Positions 1-7,847 of a DNA stretch of 64,000 nucleotides are shown piece by piece; position 1 is the stretch's first letter; every line of letters begins with the position of its first letter. Origin of the DNA: Henriciella aquimarina (GTDB lineage Bacteria; Pseudomonadota; Alphaproteobacteria; Caulobacterales; Hyphomonadaceae); assembly GCF_002088975.1 (NCBI RefSeq), contig NZ_NCST01000103.1:1-64000 (forward strand), read 5' to 3'. Made by a program: the position numbers and the translations under genes. The notes under the pieces are model-generated. The model worked only from the letters and a program-made list of their open reading frames with translations, was not told the origin of the DNA and did no database searches.

Positions 1-1
1 C

Positions 2-205
2 CAGCCGGACTTCCGCATCTATGCGGGCGAGACCTCGACCGAGATCGGCGGAGGCTGGATGCGGAAATCGAAGGCATCGGGACGCGACTATGTCTCGCTC
101 ACCCTCGCCGACCCGCAGATCGGACCGCGCCGGATCTTCGCCAACCTTGCCCCGGTCAAGGGCCAGAAAGGCCGGCACGTGATCCTCTGGAACGCGCGCG
201 ACTAG
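2..205 (+). CDS. DUF736 family protein, C-terminal part (5' end outside window)
   Basis: An open frame enters from the left edge and ends at TAG 203-205, giving 67 visible residues. The text (FRIYAGETSTEIGGGW, then DYVSLTLADPQIG and a tail ending ILWNARD) is the pattern of the small DUF736 proteins, which are about 100 residues and have no known biochemical role. DUF736 genes recur next to conjugation genes on alphaproteobacterial integrative elements and plasmids, and this copy sits just upstream of an HTH-traF-relaxase set. The start lies outside the window. Family assignment is by recognition of the motif pattern; function is unknown. Confidence 0.75.
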   Translation, partial: QPDFRIYAGETSTEIGGGWMRKSKASGRDYVSLTLADPQIGPRRIFANLAPVKGQKGRHVILWNARD

Positions 206-384
206 CCGGAAACACCGTCGCAAACGAGCCACTCCGGGCATGCAGGCCGGGGTGGCTCTCATTGCAGGGCGCGATGGTTATGCCGGCCGGGCAAGAGCCG
301 CCATGCGCGTTTTGCCTCTCCATTTCGACCTGCTTCCGGCCAGTCTGGTCTCATCGGACGGTGGACTGACGAAAGGAGATCGCA

Positions 385-627
385 ATGGCCGATATTGAAC
401 ATACGAGCCCCGGCCAGGGGGATGACAGTGAGTTCTTCAGTGTTGAGGAAGCCGCAAGATATCTGCGGCTGACGCGTTCCACGCTGGATCATTATCGCTG
501 CCAGGGCAGGGGGCCGGTCTATCGAAAACACGGCGCCCGCGTCTTCTACACGCGTACAAGCCTCGATACCTGGTCGAACAGGCATACTTATGTCTCGACC
601 TCCGAGCGGATTAAGCCCGAGTCGTGA
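385..627 (+). CDS. Small helix-turn-helix DNA-binding protein (AlpA/excisionase-like)
   Basis: The 80-residue product carries a MerR/excisionase-type winged HTH: SVEEAARYLRLTRSTLDHYR forms the helix-turn-helix, followed by the wing GPVYRKHGARVFYT and a short tail. The ATG at 385 has an AAGGAG ribosome site about 7 bases upstream. Its stop overlaps the GTG start of the traF-like gene (GTGA), so the two are probably translationally coupled. Proteins of this type sit at the head of relaxase/traG modules and probably regulate transfer or excision, although no target is shown here. Confidence 0.75.
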   Translation: MADIEHTSPGQGDDSEFFSVEEAARYLRLTRSTLDHYRCQGRGPVYRKHGARVFYTRTSLDTWSNRHTYVSTSERIKPES

Positions 628-1124
628 GGTGGGCCATGGTGAGCGTCACAACGGCTGCCATAGGGCTCACGCTTGCCAGTCACGCACTCCCGGTTCGAAA
701 ATACCTTGTCTGGAACCGGACCGGGTCTGCGCCTATCGGGCTTTATCGGCTGAGCGGCGACCAATTCACCCTCGGCCGATGGGGTGCCGTCTCAGCCGAT
801 AGCGATGCTGCGAAATGGTCAGCGTCACGAGGTTATGTCGGCGATGGCTGGCCTCTCCTAAAGCGGATCGCCGCGCTTCCCGGCGCAGAAATATGCCGTG
901 AAGATCTCGATATTTTTATCGACGGAAAGCCCGTCGCGAAGGCTTTGTCGCGTGATGCACAGGGACGTAAAATGCCGGAATGGCACGGATGTGTCGTGGT
1001 GCAGGACGACGAAATTTTCCTCCTGAATGCGCATCCACGCTCGCTCGACGGGCGGTATTTCGGCGTCACAAAAGTCCGGGATGTGGACGGCGTCGCCGTC
1101 CTCGTCTTTTTATGGCCCGGCTGA
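624..1124 (+). CDS. traF: TraF-like S26 family signal peptidase of conjugative transfer
   Basis: The 166-residue protein has an N-terminal membrane segment (about residues 5-22) and matches the TraF branch of S26 peptidases, which process or cyclise the conjugative pilin in the periplasm. The nucleophile region is NRTGSAPIGLY (Ser followed by PxGxY), and the general-base Lys lies in LLKRIAALPG. The tail GRYFGVTKV matches the family's conserved GxYFG box. The start is GTG 624 overlapping the previous stop, or ATG 636. It is expected to work with a TrbC-type pilin, which is not present in the window, so its substrate may be supplied elsewhere or be lost. Confidence 0.85.
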   Translation: MRWAMVSVTTAAIGLTLASHALPVRKYLVWNRTGSAPIGLYRLSGDQFTLGRWGAVSADSDAAKWSASRGYVGDGWPLLKRIAALPGAEICREDLDIFIDGKPVAKALSRDAQGRKMPEWHGCVVVQDDEIFLLNAHPRSLDGRYFGVTKVRDVDGVAVLVFLWPG

Positions 1125-1342
1125 AAGGCGTGCAAGCGGATGCAAGGCGATGCAAGCGAATACAGGGGAGAGAGGTGCGAACCCGGAAGGGCAAGATTAA
1201 AGCTGTGGCGCCACCCGTTGGGTAGCCCCTTGTCTGCACGTCTTTTTTTTGGCGCCTGTTGCACGCGGTTGTGGCGTCGGCTTTTGGATCAAGCCGCTGA
1301 TTGTACTGGAATTCGGGTGGCGCTAGGCCTCGAGGGACGGTC
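1125..1342 (+). promoter_or_regulatory. Intergenic region before the relaxase, candidate oriT/promoter
   Basis: This 218-base gap separates traF from the relaxase. Besides the decamer array at 1131-1170 it holds a perfect 10-bp palindrome GTGGCGCCAC at 1205-1214, an adjoining ACCC-GTT-GGGT hairpin at 1213-1223 and a T8 tract ending near 1249. Relaxase genes commonly sit beside their origin of transfer, so this is the most likely oriT location. I do not recognise a specific nic site. Confidence 0.35.
1131..1170 (+). repeat. Phased 10-bp repeats with TGCA/TACA heads, downstream of traF
   Basis: Four consecutive decamers start at 1131 (TGCAAGCGGA), 1141 (TGCAAGGCGA), 1151 (TGCAAGCGAA) and 1161 (TACAGGGGAG, degenerate). 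They begin 7 bases after the traF stop and lie 170-210 bases upstream of the relaxase start. One repeat per helical turn suggests a protein-binding array. A similar array precedes traG at 4712-4751. Confidence 0.6.
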
Positions 1343-2908
1343 ATGACGGAGCCTGACGATTTTACCCCGCGCCTCGGGCGCATAAGGGATATCGGAAAGT
1401 CCGGCGGCGGCCGCGCCAAATCCCAGCTCCAGCACGCCATCGCGCGGCTAAAGACAAGCGGCAAGAAAAGCGCCTTCAGCGGCAAGCGTTATGGCGCCGG
1501 CGGGGCAGCGCGCACGCGGGCGAGATCGACCCGTCATCTGGCGCGCCAACGCGTGCGCCGTGTCATCGTCAAATCCCACATCGCACGAGCCGCAAAATCG
1601 GGCGCCGCCGTCTATCGCATGCATCTCGGTTACATCCAGCGCGACGGCGTTGAGCGGGATGGCTCGGGCGGCAGACTCTATGATCGGGAAGGCGACGATA
1701 TCGAGCCGAAGAAATTCCTGGGGCGCGGCGAGAATGACCGCCACCAATTCCGCCTGATCATCTCTCCGGAAGACGGTGCCGCCCTCGGCGATCTCAAGCC
1801 CGCGATCCGGGAGTTGATGGCGCAGGTCGAAAAGGACACTGGGCGGCGGCTCGATTGGGTGGCCGTCGATCACTACAATACCGGCCATCCGCATACTCAT
1901 GTGGTTATCCGCGGCCGCGACGCGCGCATGAAGGATGTGGTGATCGCGAAGGACTATCTGATGGGGGGAATCCGGGAGGCAGCGGAGGACATTGTCACGC
2001 GCCGGCTCGGTCCTCGCCGCGACCTCGAAATACTGCGGGCGCGCCATAGCGAGATCGACAAGGACCGCTTCACCGGAATCGACCGGACACTGGAGCGCGC
2101 CGCCCAAGACCGGGTGGTAATCATCGAGAAAGCCCACACTGAGGCCGACCGGTTCGACCGGCATCTCGCCCTTGCGCGTCTGCGGCATCTGAAATCGCTC
2201 GGCCTTGCAGAGAAGAGCGGCCCCGACGAATGGACCATGAAACCAGGCTGGACCGAAACGCTGCGCGATCTGGGGCGCCGGGACGATGTTGTCCGCACGC
2301 TCGCGCGGGAGAACAGGAAGCACAAGGAGATCGCTTTTGCAGAGTCGCTTTCACCCGACGCTGCGCCGCTTCTCGGCTCGGTGCTCGCGAGCGGGCCCGA
2401 GGACGAATTGCGCGACACGCGATACCTGCTCGTCGAGGGATTTGACGGGCGGGTCTGGCATGTGCCGTCCGCCGCCGTCGATCGGGCCAATACGCCACCC
2501 GCCGGCGCCGTCGTCGAGGTGCGCCGCGCGCGCCCGGAACCCAGACGCGCTGACCGGACCATCGCGGAGATTGCCGAGCGAACAGGCGGGCTCTGGTCGG
2601 ACGATCTTCACGCAGACGCCGACCCCGGCTCGATCAGCGCCTACCGTCTGGCGCACAAGCGGCGCCTCGAAACGCTGCGCCGGGCCGGCATTGTCGAGCG
2701 CTTAAAGGATGGACGCTGGGAGGTGCCGGAGAACTATCTCGATCGCGCTGCGGCGTATGAGGGCGCGCGCGGAAAGGGCCTGAGGGGCCTCGTTCGAAGG
2801 CGGCTTCTTCGCACTGAAGCGCGCCCACCCGTTCGGGATTTTTCGGGAGCGGCGGTTCGACTTCGATTCGCTCGGCGCGCCGGATGTTGTCCTGTTGCAG
2901 GACGATGA
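1343..2908 (+). CDS. Relaxase/mobilisation nuclease, DUF3363 type, with broken C-terminus
   Basis: The protein should nick and lead the transferred strand in conjugation. The start is taken as ATG 1343 (MTEPDDFTPRLG), which gives 521 residues. The relaxase core is at about 88-220, with the three-histidine metal motif GHPHTHVVIRG (His182, 184, 186) and the preceding HQFRLIISPEDG block. The DUF3363 part follows and stays family-like until about residue 479 (AYEGARGKG, near base 2780). The last ~42 residues are Arg-rich and unlike the family, because the reading continues out of frame into a foreign remnant. Full-length members are usually longer, so this copy is probably truncated by recombination. 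The HxH core is intact, so nicking activity is possible. Confidence 0.8.
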   Translation: MTEPDDFTPRLGRIRDIGKSGGGRAKSQLQHAIARLKTSGKKSAFSGKRYGAGGAARTRARSTRHLARQRVRRVIVKSHIARAAKSGAAVYRMHLGYIQRDGVERDGSGGRLYDREGDDIEPKKFLGRGENDRHQFRLIISPEDGAALGDLKPAIRELMAQVEKDTGRRLDWVAVDHYNTGHPHTHVVIRGRDARMKDVVIAKDYLMGGIREAAEDIVTRRLGPRRDLEILRARHSEIDKDRFTGIDRTLERAAQDRVVIIEKAHTEADRFDRHLALARLRHLKSLGLAEKSGPDEWTMKPGWTETLRDLGRRDDVVRTLARENRKHKEIAFAESLSPDAAPLLGSVLASGPEDELRDTRYLLVEGFDGRVWHVPSAAVDRANTPPAGAVVEVRRARPEPRRADRTIAEIAERTGGLWSDDLHADADPGSISAYRLAHKRRLETLRRAGIVERLKDGRWEVPENYLDRAAAYEGARGKGLRGLVRRRLLRTEARPPVRDFSGAAVRLRFARRAGCCPVAGR

Positions 2909-3053
2909 ACATGTGGATGTACAGTATTAGGCGCTGATCATGGCTTTGCCGAATGGGCGAGTCGTGCATCGCCTTCCGACCGACAAACCATTTTCGGAGC
3001 AAAAGCCGGCGGCGGAGAGCTGGCGCGATGAAATCCCGGCGTTGATGAAATAG
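2784..3053 (+). pseudogene. Unidentified gene remnant fused behind the relaxase, with in-frame stop
   Basis: In the third frame (codons starting at positions divisible by 3) an open stretch begins just after TGA 2781-2783. It reads FFALKRAHPFGIFRERRF, then DFDSLGAPDVVLLQDDEHVD, reaching TAG 2928-2930. It continues without change of frame as MALPNGRVVHRLPTDKP and ends at TAG 3051-3053. The composition and continuity on both sides of the internal stop look like a decayed coding sequence. I do not recognise the family. Its left edge coincides with the point where the relaxase stops resembling DUF3363 proteins, so it probably entered by the same event. Confidence 0.45.
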
Positions 3054-3080
3054 CGTGTCGGATCTGATCGATCCTTGTTT

Positions 3081-4448
3081 TCACCCGCGGCTGGACTCGG
3101 CTTTTTCGCTGTTCGGATCAAGTGCAAGCACGCCGTCTTTATGGGCGCCGAATTCATCGACCATAACAACACGATTGCGGCCGGTCGTCTTGGCGCGATA
3201 GAGCGCGGCATCGGCGGCTTCGATAATCTTGCCGGGTTCAAGCGAGGCGATGGCCTTCGCGCCACCGATGCTGATCGTGACGGGGATTTCGCTGTCGCCC
3301 GCCGTTATCGGACGCTGCGCGACTTCCTCGCGCAGACGTTCTGCGAGATCGCTTGCCGCTTCCATCTTGACGCCCGGCAAGAGGACGCAGAATTCCTCAC
3401 CGCCGATGCGATAAATCCCGTCAAAGGGACGCAGGCTCGACGTCACGAGGCGGGCGATGGCGCGTAAAACGTCGTCACCGGCAGCGTGCCCGTAGGTATC
3501 GTTGACACGCTTGAAGTGATCGATGTCGACGAATAGCACGGCGCCTGTCTCGTCCGTTCTACTCATTTGCCCATGCATTTTTGTAAGCGCTTCGTCAAAG
3601 GCGCGCCGGTTCTTCATACCGGTCAGACCATCGACCCGCGCCAGCTCCGAAAGCGCAGCCTCGGATTCCTGGATTCGCCTGATCATGCGATTGAACTGAG
3701 CGGCCACCCGGCGGAGTTCCGGCGGCACGCGCACATCGATCCGGTGATCGCGGTCGCCGTCGGCAACGCGCGCCGCCCCATTGACGAGGCGGTCCACGCT
3801 CGCCGCCATGACGCGTCCGATCAGGACGACGCCGGCGATGATGGCGAGCGCTGAAAGGATGGCGGCCAGAACCGCCCTCTCATTCGCCTTGGCAAAGGCG
3901 GAAACGGCAGCATCGTGATCGGCCTGGATCTCGCCTGCGACTTTCTCATAAGCCACGCCAAGCCTGTCCGAGCTGGAGGCGACATGACCGTGAAAGCGTT
4001 CCATCATGGCGGCGGCTTCGGGATCACCGGGGGCACGTTCCACAGAAATGAGTTCCGTTGCAAGGCGATCGGCCTCGGTCCAGCTTTCCAGAGCGCGATC
4101 CACCAGTGTCAGAATGGCCGGCTCATTTTCGAATCCACCTCTGAGATCGGCGAAGCCTGACTCGATTTTCGTGCGGAGCGCCCGATAGGCGTCAGGTCTT
4201 TGCGCGCCGCCTTCGTCGACGAACTCGTCGACGGGGATGAGCGTGTCCCAGACAAGCACGCGCAGCGACTGGATTGGCGCAACCTCTGCGCGCTCGCGCA
4301 AGGAGGCATCGTGGAACGGTCCAATGACGTTTTGGCTGAGATGAAAATACCCAGCCAGGAGCATGACCGCCAGCGGTGCAACCGCCAGAACCATGCCGGT
4401 TCCGATCCAGAAACGGAGAGACTTTCCTCTGAGAAGTGTGTTCAACAA
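3081..4448 (-). CDS. Membrane diguanylate cyclase: periplasmic sensor, HAMP, GGDEF
   Basis: The 455-residue protein has TM1 at about 12-35, a periplasmic helical region, TM2 at about 193-214, a HAMP linker (about 212-265) and a C-terminal GGDEF domain. The active-site loop is GGEEF (349-353), with metal-binding VDID near 307-310. RPFD (340-343) lies five residues before it, which is the canonical inhibitory I-site. It should therefore make cyclic di-GMP and be feedback-inhibited. The start is TTG 4448, chosen because GGGAGG stands 5 bases upstream. It is transcribed against its neighbours and sits between the relaxase and traG, an unusual place, so it looks like cargo inserted into the transfer region. 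The signal is unknown. Confidence 0.9.
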   Translation of the reverse strand: MLNTLLRGKSLRFWIGTGMVLAVAPLAVMLLAGYFHLSQNVIGPFHDASLRERAEVAPIQSLRVLVWDTLIPVDEFVDEGGAQRPDAYRALRTKIESGFADLRGGFENEPAILTLVDRALESWTEADRLATELISVERAPGDPEAAAMMERFHGHVASSSDRLGVAYEKVAGEIQADHDAAVSAFAKANERAVLAAILSALAIIAGVVLIGRVMAASVDRLVNGAARVADGDRDHRIDVRVPPELRRVAAQFNRMIRRIQESEAALSELARVDGLTGMKNRRAFDEALTKMHGQMSRTDETGAVLFVDIDHFKRVNDTYGHAAGDDVLRAIARLVTSSLRPFDGIYRIGGEEFCVLLPGVKMEAASDLAERLREEVAQRPITAGDSEIPVTISIGGAKAIASLEPGKIIEAADAALYRAKTTGRNRVVMVDEFGAHKDGVLALDPNSEKAESSRG

Positions 4449-4820
4449 GGTCGCCTCCCGTGAGATCTGGGTGTGTCGGCCGCCGCAACACCTTGCATGG
4501 ACAAGGCTTAATCGGGGCCGGGGCGTCTGGCCCGAAGTGTGGGACGTCGCCGTTTAGACTCCCTTAAAAGCCGGCTCCATTTTGCACGTCCTTGCCCGAG
4601 GAGCGCCCGCCCTCAGCTGGGGCGCCCTCGAATGAACAATTGAGGTTCTTCATGACCTAGCCGAACGAGCGGACTTCAAGCCGGATGTAAACGGCTGTCC
4701 TTAAGTCTTGCTGCGAGGCTTTGCAGGCGCTTGCAGGAATATGCACGCCCTCCAACTGGGCCTTCGGGAAAAGCATCGCGATCCTGACGGCGACGGATAG
4801 TCGCCTTCAGGAGAACGCCC
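4449..4820. other. 372-base intergenic region upstream of traG
   Basis: No convincing gene is seen here. The region carries the divergent start region of the cyclase and, near its right end, the phased decamer array at 4712-4751. A ribosome site (CAGGAG) precedes the traG start at 4821. Confidence 0.5.
4712..4751 (+). repeat. Phased 10-bp TGC-headed repeats upstream of traG
   Basis: Decamers begin at 4712 (TGCGAGGCTT), 4722 (TGCAGGCGCT), 4732 (TGCAGGAATA) and 4742 (TGCACGCCCT), each starting with TGC. Period and head sequence resemble the array after traF at 1131-1170. The array ends about 70 bases before the traG start, so it may be the operator of the traG-RHH operon. Confidence 0.55.
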
Positions 4821-6770
4821 ATGACCGGCACCCGCATCCTCATCGGACAAATCATCGTCGTCTTCGCGCTCATCATCGGCGCCCTCTGGCTGGCAACCCA
4901 GCTCACCGCGGACGCGCTCGGATATCAGGCAGCGCTCGGTGTGCCCTGGTTCGAGCTTGCCGGACAGCCGATTTACAAACCCTGGCGGCTCTTCCAGTGG
5001 TGGTACGCCTATGAAGCCTATGCGCCGAAGGTGTTCGCCCGCGGCGGCCTGATCGCGGTCAGCGGTTCGGGGCTCGGCATTGTCGCGGCCATCATCGGGT
5101 CTGTCCTGCGCAGCCGGCACGAGCGAAACGTCACCACCTATGGATCGGCGCGCTGGGCAGAAGCAGAGGATATCCGGAAAGGGGGTCTGTTCAAGAATGA
5201 CGGCGTCTTCCTCGGCAAATGGGACGGGCAGTATCTCCGCCATGGAGGACCCGAACACGTCATGGCGTTTGCGCCGACACGCTCCGGCAAGGGCGTCGGC
5301 CTCGTCGTGCCCACGCTGCTGTCCTGGACTGGCAGCGCCGTCATTCATGACATCAAGGGCGAGAACTGGGATCTGACGGCCGGATGGCGGTCAGGCGTTT
5401 CCACCTGCCTGCGCTTCGATCCTACCGACAAGCGCAGCCCGCGTTACAATCCGCTCACAGCGGTGCGCCTCGGCGAGGACGAGGTGCGCGACGTTCAGAA
5501 TATTGCCGACATTCTCGTCGACCCCGAAGGCTCGCTCGAACGTCGCAACCATTGGGAAAAGACCGGGCATTCCCTCCTGGTCGGCGTGATCCTGCATGTC
5601 CTCTATGCCGAACCCGACAAGACGCTTTCGGGCTGCGCGCGCTTCCTGTCCGATCCAGCGCGATCCTTCCCGGCGACTTTGCGCGCAATGATGGAGACAT
5701 CGCACCTCGAGTCCGGACCGCATCCGATTGTCGCCCAGGCCGCCCGCGAGCTGTTGAACAAAGCCGAGAATGAGCGCTCGGGCGTGCTGTCCACGGCGAT
5801 GAGCTTCCTGGCTCTGTATCGAGATCCCGTCATCGCCGCGGTAACCAGCGGGACGGATTGGCGGATCGAGGATCTCGTCGATGCGGAGCAGCCTGTCTCG
5901 CTCTATCTTGTCGTGCCGCCATCGGACCTGTCACGCACCAAGCCTCTCATGCGGCTTATCCTCAATCAGATCGGCCGCCGGCTGACCGAGCGTCTGCCGG
6001 ACAAGTCGCGGCGCAAGCTGCTGCTCATGCTCGATGAGTTTCCCGCACTCGGGCGTCTCGACTTCTTCGAAAGCGCGCTCGCCTTCATGGCGGGTTATGG
6101 CATCCGCTCCTATCTGATCGCCCAGTCCCTCAACCAGATCGAAAAAGCCTACGGACCGAACAATTCGATCTTGGACAATTGCCATGTGCGCGTCGCCTTC
6201 GCCACCAATGACGAACGCACGGCCAAACGCGTCTCCGACGCTATCGGAACGACCACCGAGCTGCGCTCCCAGAAGAACTATACCGGCCACCGGCTGGCGC
6301 CCTGGCTTTCGCACATGATGATCTCCCGTCAGGAGACGCAGCGCGCACTGATCACGCCGGGCGAGGTGATGCAGCTTCCCCATGACGACGCGATAGTGCT
6401 CGTCTCGGGAACAGCGCCAATCCGCGCGAAAAAGCTGCGCTACTTCGAAGACGCCAACTTCAACGGGCGCGTGCTCCCGCCGCCGGCGGTTGCGGCCGGA
6501 ACGGGTAGCCGGCCCTCGCAGGACTGGGACGGCAGCGGCAAGGCCTGGACGCCGCGCGCCGGATCGGATGACGGCGCCGGTCCCGAGCACAAGCTCGCCC
6601 TGGAACCCGACCTTGCGCCCGAACCGCCTGAGCGCGACAGGGGCGAAGATTCCGACCCGGTGCCCGATCTCGACGAGCTGACCGATCCGTCGCTCGACAA
6701 GCATCTCGAGGCGATCCGCAAGGCCAAGGGCTTCGACCGCGGCGATTCCGATTTCCTGCCGGACTTCTGA
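4821..6770 (+). CDS. traG: Conjugal transfer coupling protein TraG/VirD4
   Basis: The 649-residue inner-membrane ATPase would link the relaxosome to a type IV secretion channel. Two N-terminal membrane segments (about 6-28 and 75-97) precede the P-loop domain. Walker A is APTRSGKG (151-158) and Walker B is LLLMLDEF (400-407). The family box TYGSARWAE is at about 106-114. The C-terminal ~80 residues are rich in Asp, Glu and Pro, as in other TraG proteins of this island type. The ATG is preceded by CAGGAG. A ribbon-helix-helix gene follows after 5 bases. The trbB-I genes that normally come next are missing, so transfer would need a mating pore from elsewhere. Confidence 0.95.
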   Translation: MTGTRILIGQIIVVFALIIGALWLATQLTADALGYQAALGVPWFELAGQPIYKPWRLFQWWYAYEAYAPKVFARGGLIAVSGSGLGIVAAIIGSVLRSRHERNVTTYGSARWAEAEDIRKGGLFKNDGVFLGKWDGQYLRHGGPEHVMAFAPTRSGKGVGLVVPTLLSWTGSAVIHDIKGENWDLTAGWRSGVSTCLRFDPTDKRSPRYNPLTAVRLGEDEVRDVQNIADILVDPEGSLERRNHWEKTGHSLLVGVILHVLYAEPDKTLSGCARFLSDPARSFPATLRAMMETSHLESGPHPIVAQAARELLNKAENERSGVLSTAMSFLALYRDPVIAAVTSGTDWRIEDLVDAEQPVSLYLVVPPSDLSRTKPLMRLILNQIGRRLTERLPDKSRRKLLLMLDEFPALGRLDFFESALAFMAGYGIRSYLIAQSLNQIEKAYGPNNSILDNCHVRVAFATNDERTAKRVSDAIGTTTELRSQKNYTGHRLAPWLSHMMISRQETQRALITPGEVMQLPHDDAIVLVSGTAPIRAKKLRYFEDANFNGRVLPPPAVAAGTGSRPSQDWDGSGKAWTPRAGSDDGAGPEHKLALEPDLAPEPPERDRGEDSDPVPDLDELTDPSLDKHLEAIRKAKGFDRGDSDFLPDF

Positions 6771-6775
6771 AGGTC

Positions 6776-7153
6776 ATGCCACGCCCACGCGTTCACATTC
6801 GTTTGCCGACCAATCTTCACGCCCGGCTGTGCGAAGAAGCCGGCAAGCCCGGCGCTTCCAAAGCTAAAATCGTCGAAGCAGCGCTTTCGTCCTGGTTCGA
6901 CCCGGAAGCAAGGCAATCCCTCGAAGACCGTCTGCTTGTTCGGCTCGACCGTTTCGACGAGCGCCAGTCGGGGATCGAGCGCGATGTCGCTTTCACCTTC
7001 GAGGTGCTGACGCAGTATATCCTCTACTGGCTGGCGCGCACCGAACCGCTTCCGGACGGCGAACGTGACGCCGCCCAGGCGCTCGGCCAGCGGCGCTTCG
7101 ATCATTTCATTGATCAGGTTGCACGAAAGTTGGCTGATGTTCCCCAACGATAG
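6776..7153 (+). CDS. Ribbon-helix-helix (CopG-like) transfer-associated protein
   Basis: The 125-residue protein starts with a ribbon strand VHIRLPTNLHARL, followed by two helices ending SKAKIVEAALSSWF, the layout of CopG/Arc-type DNA-binding proteins. The C-terminal half is helical and contains FEVLTQYILYWLARTEPLP, a segment seen in the homologues that sit between traG and trbB. It is probably co-transcribed with traG (5-base gap). It could be the protein that binds the phased decamer arrays, since RHH proteins often bind such repeats, but this is inference. Confidence 0.75.
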   Translation: MPRPRVHIRLPTNLHARLCEEAGKPGASKAKIVEAALSSWFDPEARQSLEDRLLVRLDRFDERQSGIERDVAFTFEVLTQYILYWLARTEPLPDGERDAAQALGQRRFDHFIDQVARKLADVPQR

Positions 7154-7349
7154 AAATGCTGCCATAATACATCATGACTCAAGCCAGCGGCATTGGTTCG
7201 CTATTTCGCTCAGTTGTCGGTGTTAAAGACTAGCCAGGCCCGGCCGGGCTATAGCAGATCATCGCCGATGCGGTCAGGGAGTTGTCCCGGCTTCTTCTAT
7301 CCGGCATGCTGGGTACGGTCTGGAGAGTAAGCTCCCTCACACCGGGGCA

Positions 7350-7643
7350 TTGATCGAACTTCCACTGGGAGATGCAAGGTTGAGTAACCGGCCAATCTGG
7401 CTGACGAGTAAAGGTCATGTCGCGCATCATCTGACCTATGGCGATCTGCAAGACATTCAGGACCTTGATGAGTTTATCCGGTGCATCGACACAGATATCC
7501 ATCGTGTGGAAAAAGAGCTCTCCGAGCAGCTGGAACATTGCAAGATCAGTCCGGCCAGCCTGAAATTCTATCACGCGAGCCTGGACAGGCTGAAACGCTT
7601 TCGAGCGATCGCTCTCATCCGGTGCCGGGATGAAAGAACATGA
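7350..7643 (+). CDS. Small hypothetical protein
   Basis: A 97-residue open frame beginning at ATG 7350, with an alternative TTG at 7383. The central and C-terminal parts (QDIQDLDEFIRCIDTDIHRVEKE, FYHASLDRLKRFRAIALI) look like amphipathic helices, and the Glu/Lys/Leu-rich content is protein-like. No family was recognised. It lies in the ~690-base stretch between the transfer genes and moeA, where trb genes would be expected, so it may be a short cargo gene or a chance frame. Confidence 0.35.
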   Translation: MIELPLGDARLSNRPIWLTSKGHVAHHLTYGDLQDIQDLDEFIRCIDTDIHRVEKELSEQLEHCKISPASLKFYHASLDRLKRFRAIALIRCRDERT

Positions 7644-7784
7644 CTGACTGGAGCGCCACTGCCGCTCGGTGATGGCATCCATGCCTGCACGCTGAAGACG
7701 TGGAAGCCAAGGACGCCGGAGGCCAATCCGTTCTCATCCAGTCCAGCCATGCGTGCTCGCCAATCGCTGTCCGCATAGGGCCCT

Positions 7785-7804
7785 AAGAGCGTTAGAGCGC
7801 TCTT
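7785..7804. terminator. Possible bidirectional terminator hairpin
   Basis: AAGAGCG at 7785-7791 and CGCTCTT at 7798-7804 form a perfect 7-bp stem with a 6-base loop. A weak T-rich run (TTTCTC) follows on the plus strand. It lies downstream of the reverse-strand moeA and of the small plus-strand ORF. Poor U-tracts keep confidence low. Confidence 0.35.
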
Positions 7805-7847
7805 TCTCGACGAAACGCCTGTTGGGCTTGTCTGGCCAGGATTCCTT

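Noticed and set aside
1448-2323. 291-codon minus-strand frame inside the relaxase gene
   Set aside because: The relaxase HxH motif and DUF3363 pattern occupy the plus strand; the minus frame has no recognisable domain.
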